From the NCBI GenBank assembly GCA_033961575.1, contig CM066732.1, positions 73,880,687 through 73,944,686 on the forward strand: a DNA stretch of 64,000 nt. Direction: 5' to 3'. The notes under the pieces were generated by a model, which saw only the letters and a list, made by a program, of their open reading frames with translations, did no database searches and was not told the origin of the DNA. Of this stretch, positions 1-11,699 are shown piece by piece (position 1 is the first letter of the stretch; every line of letters starts with the position of its first letter). Source of the stretch: Aselliscus stoliczkanus (taxonomy: Eukaryota; Chordata; Mammalia; Chiroptera; Hipposideridae). The translations under genes and the position numbers were made by a program.

Positions 1-1207
1 CTGGGCTTTGGTGCCTGCCCAATCTGCCCCGTGAGTGTGTCATCCTTGGAGGCTGCTGGATGATGCTCCAGCTCATTTTGAAGCTGGCCATTGGGCGCAG
101 CAGCTCCAGGGTCACCTGGGAAGGGACCAATTACAAACCAAGTTTAGCCATACCTGTGCCCCACTGGGGGCCACCCACCAGGAGCCACAAAACAACTCAC
201 AGATGGCTGCCACCCGTGTCGTGCTTGGAAGTGCCCCAAGAGGCCAAGCTGTGAACCAAAGCCAGCTGCCACTAGTGCCAGACTTAGGGCTGTTCAGCTG
301 GAACTATAGGACACACTTAAGCCATATGCTATTTGTTTGGATTCCGCAAACTTTTGAGAGACCCTAGGAAAGACTGCAGCATGAGCTAAGGCTGATGATT
401 TGTATGAAAAAGCCACTGGAAGCAGCTTGGGTATGACTGAAAGTTGGGTAGGGCATGGTATCGAATCAACAGGACATGGTAAATGAATGGTGTCAGCCAG
501 CTTGATGCAGACTCAGTTACGGCGGTTGCCTGCATCTGACCACCAGGAAAGGGGAGGGCTCAACAAAGAAACAATGACTTCTGCCAGCTCCTCCTTCTAG
601 GAGAAAGCTTCCCCTCCAGCCCTTGTCCTGAAGCCAGACAACTCAGTTTCTCCCCCTTTCCCCCAATGTCTCTGTTGTCTCTCCAGCTGCTGCCCCAGTG
701 CTGGAGCCCAGAGCCAGTGATTCCGTTAGTGAGTAAGTCTGTGTGTAGTGCCTTTAAGAGGAGCACCTGGCATCCAGCCACCCTCCGTCTCACTCAGCCA
801 CAATCTTCACTGGTTTTCAAAACCAGAAATTATGGGAGCTTCTCTCCCTGGCACTAGAACCCTGGGCTGGGGAGCCTGGTGTGGTGCTGGGACCTCTTAC
901 TTCTTTGGTGGGGGGACCTCTGCAGCCGCTATATCCCTCCCAATTTTTAATGTTCACGTGTGGGCGTAATACCAGCTCATTCACATCTCTGCCTCTCCTA
1001 CCAGTCTCAGGGGGCTTCTTCTGCATGTCCTTAGTTGTAGGGCTTTAGTTAAGCAAGATTTCAGGCAATTCTTAATGATGGTTGTTTTGTCGTTTAGGTG
1101 TAATTTTGATGTGGTTGTAAATTTGTTGTAATTTTGTTATTTAGTTGTAATTTTGATGTGAGAGAAACGTAAGCACAGCGTTTACCTACTCCACTATCTT
1201 GACTGGA
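1..1207 (-). mobile_element. L1 5' UTR, cut by the left window edge
   Basis: Read on the minus strand, the block begins near 1207 with a short leader followed by AAGATAGTGGAGTAGGTAAA, which matches the start of a laurasiatherian-type L1 5' UTR (consensus AAGATGGCGGAGTAGG). It is followed by ATCAAAATTACAAC near 1150 and then a GC-richer, CpG-depleted stretch running to base 1. ORF1 and ORF2 would lie outside the window. Open frames here (35-367, 60-254, 560-793, 748-969) have no recognisable protein and are treated as chance. The family is recognised from memory; an LTR or another GC-rich repeat is the alternative. Confidence 0.6.
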
Positions 1208-2160
1208 ACTCTACACCATATTTTCTTTATCCATTCATTTGTTGATGGATACTTAGTTAGTTTCACATAAACTGTGAGTTGATATTACACTGTGGTTTTG
1301 ATTTGCATTTCCCTGGTGGTTAGTGATGTTCAGTACTTTTTCATATACCTACATCTCTTCATTTGATAAATGTCTATTCAGGTCATCTATCTGTTTTTAA
1401 ATTGGGTTATTTGTTTTCTTCTTATTGAGTTACTTGAGCTCTCTCTATATTTTGGGCATTACACCCTTATCAGGTAGTTTGCAAATATTTTCTGCCATTC
1501 TGCATGTTGTTGCTTCACTTTGTTGATTGTTTCCTTTGCTGTGCAGAAGTGTTTTAGTTTGATGCAGTCCCATTTGTCTATTTTTGCTTTTTTTTGCCCA
1601 TGCTTTTAGGTTTATATCCAAAAAAATCATTGGACCAAAGTCAAGAAGATTTCCCCTGTGTTTTCTCCTAGTAACTTTAGTTTCAGGTCTTATGTCTAAG
1701 TCTTTAATACATTGTGAATTGATTTCTGTATGTGTTGTGAGATAAGGGTCCCATTTCATTCTTCTGCTTATGAATATCCAGTTTTCTCAACACCATTTAT
1801 TAAAGAATCTGCCCTTTTTTGTGTGTGTGTTTACTTGGCACCTATGTTCAAGATCAGGTGACTATAAATGTGTAGATTTGTTTCTAAGCTCTTGTCCCGT
1901 TGGTGTTATACATTTGTTTTTATGCCAGTATCATACTCTTATGATTACTACAGCTTTGTGGTGTATTTTGAAATCAGGCAGTGTGATGCCTCTAGCTTTG
2001 TTCTTCTTGCTGAAGATTGTTTTGGCTCCTGAGAATCTTTTGTGGTCCCATATGAATTTTAAGATTGACTTTTCTATTTCTGTAAAAAAGGCCATTGGAA
2101 TTTTGATAGGAATTGCATTGAACCTATAGATCACCGTAGGTAGTATGGACATTTTAACAC
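1208..2160 (-). mobile_element. L1 ORF2 C-terminal fragment, dead
   Basis: Minus-strand frames at 1931-2152 and 1445-1759 translate to the C-terminal part of L1 ORF2: [20 protein letters not shown] and ITLPDFK in the first, and MKWDPYLTTHTEINSQCIKD in the second. The frames are interrupted, so it is not functional. Near 1240-1290 the copy jumps from the segment encoding CACCATATTTTC/TTTATCCATT to an earlier ORF2 part, which indicates an internal deletion. It abuts the L1 5' UTR at about 1207 in the same orientation, so the younger L1 probably inserted beside or into this old copy. Confidence 0.85.
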
Positions 2161-3431
2161 CTAATTCTTGATTGAAGTCTGTTATGGAAAGGAATCTTTA
2201 AATTTAAATTCCATATGTGACCACATTGCTATGATGTAGGAAAGTTATCTAGGGCTTAGAGACATTTTATTAGGAAGCTAATGAAATAGTATATCCATAG
2301 GTAAATAATTGAAAAAAAAAATGCACATTTAGGAACAACTCTTTTATACTATTTTCTATATGCTATGAATAATGTGTTAAAATTGTCTCCAAAATTGTTG
2401 GAGTATCACTCAAATATTTCTGAAACATTAAAGAGAAAATATTTGTTTATAGCAGATGACCTTAGAATTATTTAAAACATTTAGCTACATGGTCTGATAG
2501 TTCTTTAAGGTTATTACTGAGGTTTCCTTTGGTGGAGAGTTGTTGGGGGAAATTCCACCACCTTGGCAGAAAAAAATCAGATTGAATGGTTTGTTTGTTG
2601 AAGAAACCATTAATTTTTCCATTTACCCCTTATCCTTTCATCCCCTCCCTGCTCTTTTTCTGTAAATCCTCTCTCCTCCATTCGTCCTCCAAATAGGAGG
2701 TGTGGATATTTTGAAAAGGAAGCCTCTTTCTTACACGCAATGAATTTTGCCTACAATGGGCTAATTGCCAAAGCAGTTGGCCACCTGTGGGAGTAATTAG
2801 TCACTTGTCAGTCCTTCTGAGGTTAGTCAATTGCAGTTGCAATTTATTATACACACAGCTTTGCATCCACAAATAACTATGGCTGTTCAAACCACCCATA
2901 GAGAAAGAAAAAGCTTTAAATAAAAGTTGGCATATTGCTTTACATTTATAAATGAAGTTTGGGTAACATTTAGCGCTATTCATTTTATCCGAATCCAGGA
3001 AAACTGGACTTAGGGATACTGAAATATAAGTATTTTAAAGGTACACTACTCTGAGGGGTGGACAGGAGACAAGATCATGTTATTTTTGTCATTTACTTGA
3101 TAAACTATAAATGATTCTTGATTTATAAGTTATATTAAGATTTTAATTTTCTATAGTATAAATGTGTATAAGGTAAAATGAATCACTTTATATTTAAGGT
3201 AATTATACCAAGAACATGTTCTCATGGGTGAGCAGAAATATGATAGCATCCATCTTGGTTAACCATTCTATGATTAGGGTGGTATACTGTTTATGATTAC
3301 GCCCATGGAGGTATTCTCCATTGTACCAGTTAAATTCAATATATTTATCAATGGCTGTTATAATCAGTCACAATGCCAGGAAGTAAAGAGTGTATAAAAA
3401 CATGAGCAAAAGATGATTCAGGTAATTAATA

Positions 3432-3433
<2 letters not shown>
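2161..3433. other. Unique AT-rich DNA, no feature seen
   Basis: No gene, RNA or recognisable repeat is visible. Short open frames such as 2801-2983 on the minus strand have no protein-like composition. Confidence 0.5.
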
Positions 3434-3468
<35 letters not shown>

Positions 3469-3476
3469 ACGCGTGT
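3434..3476. repeat. (TG)n microsatellite with a CG-containing end
   Basis: About 17 TG units are followed by GCGCACGCGTGTATGTG, an alternating purine-pyrimidine end containing several CpG. Confidence 0.95.
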
Positions 3477-3580
3477 ATGTGTTAGGGTCAGGGAGGTAAA
3501 AACTGGCATGTAAATATATCAGAATTGTTTTGGATATAAGAAAAACAGATCGTCACCCAAGTTGCCTTAAACAATGAAGG

Positions 3581-3736
3581 ATAAGGGCCAGCCGAGTGGC
3601 TCCGTTGGTCAAGAATTCGCTCAAGAGTGCGAGCTGAGCTCTGAGCAACAGCAGTTCAATGCCCAGCCCGAGCTGAGCTGCCGCTGAGCTGCCAACAGGT
3701 GGCAGGAAGGCTCAGCTAAAGAAAACCCCAAAAAAC
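3581..3736 (+). mobile_element. tRNA-derived SINE, 3'-shortened copy of the trimeric family
   Basis: The tRNA-like head begins GGGCCAGCCGAGTGGCTCCG at 3586, has a degenerate B box (GCAGTTCAATGCCC near 3650-3663), and ends in an A-rich tail. Exact 12-bp target-site duplications AAACAATGAAGG flank it at 3569-3580 and 3737-3748. Its middle (GAGCTGCCAACAGGTGGCAG) is shared with the neighbouring minus-strand SINE, so both belong to one family. This copy stops at the start of the second tRNA-like unit. Confidence 0.85.
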
Positions 3737-3773
3737 AAACAATGAAGGGTATTTATTAGTTATTGAATTGAAC

Positions 3774-4101
3774 TTTTTTTTTTCATGCGTGAGTTGAACG
3801 GGCAACCTTGCTGTTAAGAGTGCACACTCTATCCACTGAGCCATCCGGGCTGTAGCTGAGCTCAAGGTGCTGAGTTCAGTCCTAGACGTGGGTGGATGTA
3901 GCCCACCATCGAACAAGCAATCTTGTCATTAGGAGCACATGCTATCACCAGCTGAGCCATCCTGCCACCTGTTGGCAGCTCAGTGGCAGCTCAGCTAGGG
4001 CATAGCGTCACTGGCCCATGTGGGAATTGAACTGGTGGCCGTGTTGCTCAAAGCTTGCGCTCCTAAGCAAACTCTTAACCAGCTGAGGCACTCCGCCGGC
4101 C
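3774..4101 (-). mobile_element. SINE with three tandem tRNA-like units
   Basis: The A-rich tail is at 3774-3783 (as T on +), and the element is flanked by exact 9-bp duplications GAATTGAAC at 3765-3773 and 4102-4110. On the minus strand three units each carry an RNA polymerase III A-box-like and B-box-like motif. Unit 1 has them at 4077-4090 and 4022-4033, unit 2 at 3948-3959 and 3905-3915, and unit 3 at 3833-3843 (TGGCTCAGTGG) and 3791-3802 (CCCGTTCAACTC). Units 2 and 3 look like complete tRNA bodies joined by linkers. Known bat SINEs include tRNA dimers; I do not recall a published trimer of this layout. Confidence 0.85.
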
Positions 4102-4110
4102 GAATTGAAC

Positions 4111-4574
4111 TTTTTTTTCTTTTTTAAAGATTTTTATTGGGGAGTTGGGGGAGGGGAACAGCATTGGGGAACAGTGTTGGGGAACTGGGGAAGGCGAACA
4201 GATAAATTGCTGTCCTTTTGTTCTTCAGTCTAATTGTGGAGGACATTGCTTCACTGACCCATGTTGGTATCATCATTGCGCTCTTCTCAGGTGAGGCAGA
4301 TCGGTCGCCGGCCTCTGGACGGCCGCTCACAGCAGCTTTTGGCAGCGCACACCAACTGCCAGCCACTCACTGTAGCCTATGGCAGCCCACTGCAGCAGGG
4401 GCTGCAGCTATGCCGTCTCTGGGGACTCACAACAGCTCAGCTTCAGGTGGAGCTGTTGTTCACCATCTTAGCTGTAGCGGGCGGGCAGTGTCACTGTCCC
4501 TTATATGTGGGATCCGAGCTGGAGCTGCTAGCATCCCAAGCTAGCTCTTAACCAACGCACCACTCGGCCGGCCC
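4111..4574 (-). mobile_element. Long-form tRNA-derived SINE (head plus body)
   Basis: On the minus strand the element begins GGGCCGGCCGAGTGGTGCG, a tRNA-Ser/Leu-like head, and ends in the body signature CCCCAATAAAAATCTTT plus an A-rich tail. A short TGAAC (4106-4110 and 4575-4579) may be the target duplication. The head of about 92 bp is followed by a GC-rich body of about 330 bp. The open frames at 4124-4366, 4218-4544 and 4261-4551 are this SINE read as protein and are not genes. Confidence 0.85.
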
Positions 4575-6599
4575 TGAACATTTTTAAAATAGGGTAGGAT
4601 AAATGTGAGACTTTTCCCAGTAGCTTAATACTGTCCACAAGGACCCAGTACATTTACATTGCTCTGCTCTGCTTTGCATAGTGTCTGCTTCAACCTGAGG
4701 CTGGTTCCCTCCATGGCTCTCAGAGAGGAGCCATTTTTCCAATAAGTGTTAAGCAAATATATCCCTGTGTGTAATTAACTCAAATTGAGTCATGTACTCA
4801 TCCCTAAAGAAATCACTGTAGCTAAGGTGATGACACGCACTTAATGGGCTTACAGGCCAGTAGCCCACTTCTAGAGACAACACTGCCTAAACAGTGTGGG
4901 TGGGAAATCGGAGACCTAGGCAGGAAAGGGGAGGATGGAAATGGATGCTAATAACACAACTATCCACTACAATAAATAATAGTAATTCAAATTCCACAGT
5001 AAGGCAGACACAGTACTGTGTAGGGTAGGCTGGGTATGGGTTGACATTATTACTGCAGTAGGTATTGGTGCCATCAATGTTCATGGTCCTAGGATGCTAA
5101 AGCAGAGGAGAAGGATTTTGTGGCTTACCATGTTACTAGGAAGCCTGTGGCCACCTCCTTATCAGTTAGCTTGTGAAAGCTTTACTTGATGTTTTTAGAC
5201 TATGATCCTTGATTACTGAGAGGAATAACTCAGAGATCTGCAGTGAAAAATCTGAGGAGAGAACATAGGTATAAATGTCTGTACACCTGCTCTTCTTTAC
5301 CTGCAGATTTAGTATTTGTGAATTTGCCTACTTGTCAAAATTTATTTGTAACCTCAAAATCAATACTTGTGGCACTTTCACAGTCATTCGTACACATGTG
5401 CAGAACTGTGAAAAATTTAAGTCATCTGATGAAGCTGTTCCCAGCTTAGGTTGCATAAGATGACACTCTGCCTTCCTGTTCAGCTCTCATGGTGTGAACA
5501 AGTGTCCCTTTCATGGTCTATTTAGTGCCATATTTTTCACATTTTTTGTGTGTGGTGATTTTACTATTTAACATGGTCCCCAGGTGCTGAAGTGCTGTCT
5601 AGTGTTCCTGAACACAAGAAGGCTGTGATGTTTCATGAGAAAATTTATTTTTTCGATCAGCTTTATTCAGATGTGAGTTATAGTGCTGCTGGTTGTATGG
5701 TCAATGTTAATAAATCATTAATATATATCAAACAATGTGTCTTTAAACAGAAACACACATAAAATAAGGTTACATACTGATCAGCTGATGAAAAGGTTGT
5801 GACCAAAGGCACACAGGAACTTAACCTTGTATTTCCCCTAGGAGCACTGGGTTCAAAATTCGCTATTTCAGTGTTTGCAGTGACTTTATAGAATGTAACT
5901 CGGGCCAAAAATGAGAATTGACAGTTCCTATGTGACTGCACATAAACAAATGAAGAAAATATTCTCTTGGTCCAATATCCAGGAAGGGATTTAGCTACAG
6001 AGTTCTAGTATGTATAGGTGTAAACAATTCATTTTTATTCCTGTTAGTTGAAAGGAAGGAGTTCAGAGTTTCTAAGTGGTCCATTTGAGGGACATAGCCC
6101 ATCTATCTGCAAACTACCCTTCTCTACATCTGAACCCTCCCAACTATATCCTCTCTAGTTTATGAAATTATAGGCTGAGATTTACAGGCTTCAACTGCAT
6201 ATTGAAAGCTAAGTAGCATCAGCCTCATAGGCTGTAATGAAAAATAACACATGATAAACTTCACAGCCTTGTCACAGGCCACATTTCTTACCTTCTGTGC
6301 CTTATTGCCCTAAACCAAACACAGCAAAATGTTGAGCTGCAACAGGAGATCGTGATGGGTAGTGTGAGGAGGTGTCTTCCGTATCTCGGGCTCCGGTTGC
6401 ATCATTCCATTTGACTTTCGTTTCGCCAAGGCTTGAGGCTGTGTTGCCAGCAGCAAGTATGCTGACTGAAAACTGTCACAACAGAGATCATTACAATCTG
6501 GGAGTTGAGTTTGACTGGAACATATGTCTTCAATTTTAATAGCTCAGCTTCCCAGATGCCCTAAAGGAGAATATTGCCTGAGAAGGAGCTTTTCATGTA

Positions 6600-7060
6600 A
6601 GAATAATTTGTGTTAAGTAGCTCAGTGATCTGTTTGTTAGGTTAGAGCTGACAGTTTGTTTATATTTCTAAAGGGGTATGATGAATGGGGAGAAGTTGAT
6701 GCTAATTAGCCTAAATTGTTCCTAAGAATGTAGGGGGCTTTGCCAGTTTCATTGTTTCTGTTTCTTTGCACATTTTAAATAATTGAATGGAGCTCAGACC
6801 ATTCATCATAATTTCAGGCAAGATGGAAATAAATGAATTTAGCACGGCTCCACATGTGTGATGGAAGATGTCACTTTAAAGGGCAATTAGATAAGACATC
6901 AACTTGGGGCTAATGCAGACTATTCTAATCCATTTGCATGAAAATATCAAACATGAATGTTTTCATTTGCTTCATTAATTATCTCTGTCATCACAAGAGA
7001 ATATATCCCTTCTTTCTGAAAATCCACTTAGTTGCATTAAAGAAGTTATGCTGCCGTATA
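6600..7060. promoter_or_regulatory. Candidate conserved non-coding element / enhancer
   Basis: Within a repeat-free region this segment packs homeodomain-like cores and POU-type sites: GCTAATTAGC near 6700, CAATTAGATAAG near 6884, ATTTGCATGAAAAT near 6932 (a perfect octamer ATTTGCAT) and CATTAATTATCT near 6974. The dense clustering and the absence of decay by repeats resemble developmental enhancers. No promoter or exon is visible. This is inference from motif density only. Confidence 0.3.
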
Positions 7061-8289
7061 AAATTTTGGCCCTTGGCTGCTGGACAAAAGATCTGTGGCC
7101 ATACTTTCTAAGAAAGTTCCCTCCCCTCCCTCTAGTCATCAAATACCACTAGGAAACCTGTTTGAAGATAGGCTCAGCCCCTGGCCAGGTAGATAATACC
7201 AAAGGTGGTAGAGGAACATTTTTGAAAGTTGGAAGCCATATAATGCCTTGAATTCCACAATAAGAGCTAATGTACCAGTAGGGCATGTCTTAGTTGTTTC
7301 TGAAGGGTTGTCATATGTTTATTTCTCATGTGCTGGAATACATGATGATATGATGAGACGTCTACGATGTAACTTCCTGCGTTGAGCCAGCATTTCCTCT
7401 AGGTAATAAGGTTAACATGAATGGATTATTTTATGAGAATGTAGGAGAACATATATGTTTTGTTAACACACATATTTGAGCGTTAAAATAAGAAAAATGA
7501 AACTAAATTTAGAAAGTCTATGATTTTTTTTCCAGCCTTTTAATCCTCATTGGAGGCCATTCTTTTTTAATTTATGCACATAAAATACCACAGGAAGAGA
7601 TGGTATAAATTTGTGGACTGTGGAGAATGAGTGAACATTTTTGAATCAGGATCTTTAAAAGGGGTGAAATTTGAGTATGATTAAGTTAGGAAAAAGCCTC
7701 GCTTACGGCGGAAGTCAGAGACTCTGTATACATTATGGGCATGTCATGGCTTTTAAAAAGTTATGTTAGACTTCTATACAAATTGTGAAGGAATTTGTAT
7801 AACCCCAAACAAAATTCTGTGTGGTTCTGAACTTTCCCCAAGTTGAAAAAAAGAGGGAGAGAAATAATGCTGGTTAGTATTCCCACCAGAAGCAAGCCTT
7901 ACTGTCGGGTGGGCTGGTCGCTTGCTCTGCCTGGGTATTTTCTTGGTCACTAGTTTCCTCAGAAGGAAATGATCTTATGGCTTATGCTAGCCATGTTTGT
8001 GCCCTATAAATTGGCATTTATTAAGGAGACCTTCAGTTTGATGGATGACTGTCAGAGCCGAGCCTGCTGGCTTTGAAGAGTGTTGACTCTGCTCAAGTTT
8101 TGTTATATTAACTCATTAGAACTCTGCAGTACTTCAACGCTTTGTTTACTTTCTTATAATTAAGATTTTTGAACAATTGATTTTAGAGACTTGGCAGGGA
8201 CCCATTCCCAACTCAGAGACTTGGTCTGACAGAAAAGTATGCAACAGAACACATATTCACAACAAGAACCTATGGGTATTAAAAGTAAG

Positions 8290-8720
8290 GGGTTTTTTTT
8301 TTGTACTCTCTTCAGTTAGCTGCCCAGTTAATGAACTGCTTTTAAACATAAAATGATTTATTAATTATCTTTATATCATTAGCTGCAGTTTTCTTCAACA
8401 TTTTTTAAAAAGTGAATCCTACAAAAACAACAGTTCCAGATATATTTCCAAATCAGGGTATCTAAAATTAGAGCTTATATGTATTATGATATTTTAGCAA
8501 CAATGTAAGCAAATAATTAAGACGTAATTAGGAAAATGAAAGGCCATTTGAAGCTAAAGATACATTTTTCAAGAGAAAAAAAATGCATTATGTATACTTA
8601 AACATTCAATTGTGAATTATCAGTAATTCCTAATTGGCTTTTTAATTTTATAATGTGAAAATCCCCAAAGCTGTGGTGATACATTTAAAGTTAAAATAAA
8701 TATTTTACTTTATTTTTTGA
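8290..8720. promoter_or_regulatory. Second candidate conserved non-coding element
   Basis: An AT-rich segment carries TTATTAATTATC near 8358, CAAATAATTAAG near 8510, CGTAATTAGG near 8523 and CCTAATTGGC near 8628, among other TAAT-core motifs. It has no repeat signature or open frame. The low GC content alone would produce some of these motifs, so confidence is low. Confidence 0.25.
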
Positions 8721-9954
8721 AACCTTGAAGAAAGAACACCTAAAAATGAAGATCTTTTCCAATATGCATTGATGAGACAAACCATATTTCCTGTTAAGGC
8801 TCGATGTACCCCTCACATACTACCCCGAAAAGCACAAAATGGTGATGTTGTATTTGATGCGTGTGTTTTAAAAAATGTTTTTAGCTTATATCTACAAAAA
8901 CTAAAAGCTTGAGGAGAAAGGATGTGCTTTTACAAAGAGCAAACATGGTTGGAAAGTGTTTGCATTAAGATTACAGACTCACTCATGGTTGTGTCATTTC
9001 TGACTTGTTCTAACTAGTTGATGAGTTAATTATCTGTGGGGTCTATTTTCCAAAGATGGTAGCTTGCTGAGTAGATGTATTCATCACATCGTCCCAATAT
9101 CTAGATGAGTGAGAAACGAAAATAAAGAATGAATGAGGAAAGAAAAATAAACAGCATCTATTTTGAAAATGAATGCTGTGCTGGGTTAGAGTTTATAGGC
9201 AGTGCTCTAAGTAATGAGTTCTTAAAGTAATTTTATGGGGAGTGCTACTGTAGAATAGTACTAGGTCACTTAACTGTCCTTTTACAGAGGAAAAGGGAAA
9301 ATAAAACTCAGTTGTTTTCAGGTCACAGATAATTCAACTTTCCTTACTTTCTAAAAGGAACTTGAGTTAGCAAAACAATGTTTAGACTGCTTTGCCAATG
9401 AAGACAATCTTTTAAGCTTAGTGATGAAATGGATTCATTTTTATTTCATTCAGATGATGGAAAACATAACTAATTGGCTCCTTATTTGGTCCATGATGCT
9501 CAGTTAATGTATTCAAAGTTATTACTAGATGAAAAAAAAATGAATTCACAGGTCAAAACTTCTTTTATTGTGGGGGAAACTGGTAGTCATCAAAAAGACC
9601 ATTAAAAAACAGTTTAATGAAGAAATATGTGACTGTTTAAGAAAAGCGTCTAGTCGAAACTTAGCAGGAGGGCCATGATCCTTTTTTCTACAAGGCTGCA
9701 ACAGTATAAGAAAATAATCTTGCATCTTTTAGGCTTCTGCATAAATTTTCACTTCAGAAGGTCATTACTCTAGTTGCACAAATAAACTATAATTATACAT
9801 AGAAAGCCTGAGGCTAAAATAAAGCCTTCCTACTAATGTTATATTAAAAATGTGTAAAATTGTCTTTTTATTTTTAATTTGTGTATTAGTGGTAACTAAA
9901 ACTTTAAAAGGTTTTTTTTTTTCCTTTCAACCTAAAAACAATGGCTAACACTCA

Positions 9955-10190
9955 TAGAAAGTGTCTGATGTAACAAGTGCTCCACATGAATGCACTTATT
10001 CAATCATCACAACTTCTTGAGATGGGCGCTATTATTGTCTTCACCTTCAAGATTATAAAACTGAGTTATAGAAAGGATAAGTGAGTTGCCCAACCTCACA
10101 CAGCTAGTAAATGGTAGGTTTTTTGGGGATTTGAGCCTAGACATTCTGACTTCGGATCCAAGGCTCTTAACCGTTCTGCAATGCAGCCTA
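9955..10190 (-). mobile_element. MIR SINE
   Basis: The reverse complement carries the MIR core: CCATTTACTAGCTGTGTGAG for the conserved CORE-SINE segment, preceded by a GGTTAAGAGCC-like head and followed by a CTCATTTAATCCTCACAAC-like segment (here ATTCAATCATCACAAC). It is an ancient mammalian-wide SINE with no coding capacity. Confidence 0.85.
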
Positions 10191-11094
10191 TGGTTTGGTT
10201 AAGTAGCTGAGGCTCTATACACAAACATCTAAATCCATCAAATTTATTATTCAAAAGGCTCTTTGGAACAGTGTTCCACAGAACAGGTCATTATGTTTAG
10301 AAGCCTTTTCTGGAAGGAATATTATGTTAACATACCTATACGCATAATAATATCCTTTTCTCTTAACTTTCATGTCCCAGCACATGACTAACAAAAAAGA
10401 AAAAAAGGTTATAGGTTAACGGTGTGGTCAAGTTTAAACTATGTGTAGTTGTGGCATTTTGGGAGGGACAGGATTTGACCTATGGCCTACCCAAACAGTT
10501 GTAATATCGAACCACATTATCACAGAGTCCTGCTTTGTTTTAAAAATACAACTATTATTTTGAAAGGGAGATAAAGCAACAATGAAACAAAAATCTAGGC
10601 TCCAAGAAGTAGTTTCTATAAAAATTTGTCAAGTTTTCAAAAGTAAGTGTTTTGAAGTCAGTTTAACAAAGTCCAGCAATATTTAGCTTCAATAAAGGAG
10701 GCTGGTTTTTATCACTATACTAGAGTAATGAGTTCTGGGATAATCTAAGCTGATTAACCTTAACAAATTATGTCTTATTTTTCTTAAGAAGGAGACATTG
10801 TGAAGTTGAATGAATCACAGTTCATAAACCTCATTGAAGATAATGCAAAGGTATAGAATGCCATACACATTTTTGGTGTTGTTTTTTTTTTGGATTTCAG
10901 ACTCCTAGTCAAAGGGATTTTGACTCTTTCAAGTATCTAGAATATGTCCATACAGGAAATACTTTGATGAGAACAGTGAGAATCAATCTCAATATAAGAA
11001 AAACAGAAATAGTGCACAAAAATAAAACTATCTTTTTTATTTTTTATGTGAAGAAAATAAGCAGTAGATATAATTTTAGTGTTTATTTATTCAC
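10191..11094. other. Unique AT-rich DNA, no feature seen
   Basis: No gene, RNA or clear repeat was recognised. The composition continues that of the block upstream of the MIR. Confidence 0.45.
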
Positions 11095-11370
11095 CCAAAA
11101 TTGATGGAATGTGTCCTGTGTCCTATGCATTGAGGATACGGAAGTGAGGAAGACAGCATGAGCAACCCTTTAATAAACTACATTCTAGTGCAAGAGACAA
11201 GAACAAACAAATAACATCAGATAATCATAAGAGTTAAGAAGAAAGTAAAGCAGAGTAGGGGGATAGAACGCAATGTCATCTGGGGATATGGAGTGATGTC
11301 TATTCTAAACAGAGTGGTAAGGGAGGCTTTTGTGAGATGCTGATATTTGAGCAAAAATCTAAATAATAAT
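11095..11370 (+). repeat. Ancient mammalian interspersed repeat, family unassigned
   Basis: It carries the signature order CCTATGCATTGAGGATACGG, ACTACATTCTAGTG, AAACAAATAACATC and GGGAGGCTTTTGTGAG. The same order (a '...ctggggatac...', '...gagcttacattctag...', '...gggaaggc...' layout) recurs at 33.9, 40.7 and 52.7 kb. I recognise it as an old mammalian repeat but cannot name the family with confidence. Confidence 0.55.
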
Positions 11371-11699
11371 ACAAAGCAACAATGGCATTTCTAGTATATT
11401 TGTCACCTAGGATAAATAATTTTTTCTAACACTCCCCTCCTTTTTAGATGGAATTATTTTAGTAATAATCATGCAATGGAAAGAATGATAATGGCTAGAA
11501 AAAAAGAGACAATGAAAATAATGTTATTGAAGTTCACATATTATCATGCCAGTAACAATTAATGTAAAAAATAAAATAAATAGTAGAAAAAGGGGAAAAA
11601 AATCAATGAATTAGTACTTTTTAATTGCATCATTGTATTTTTTAATAAAAAGGGAAAAATAACATATCTACACAGTATGGGGTTTTACTGTTTTAAATC

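Larger units (their letters stand above)
4580..9954. other. Long repeat-free AT-rich stretch
   Basis: I see no gene and no recognisable SINE, LINE, LTR or DNA transposon over about 5.4 kb, although the rest of the window has a repeat roughly every 1-2 kb. No open frame of 60 or more codons occurs between 5942 and 9954. The sequence is rich in TAATTA-type and octamer-like motifs. This fits non-coding regulatory DNA under constraint, but conservation cannot be seen from one sequence. Confidence 0.5.

Noticed and set aside
3774..4101. Possible cluster of tRNA genes
   Set aside because: Three tRNA-like units lie inside one target-duplicated element with a poly(A) tail, and the B boxes are degenerate; a SINE explains them.
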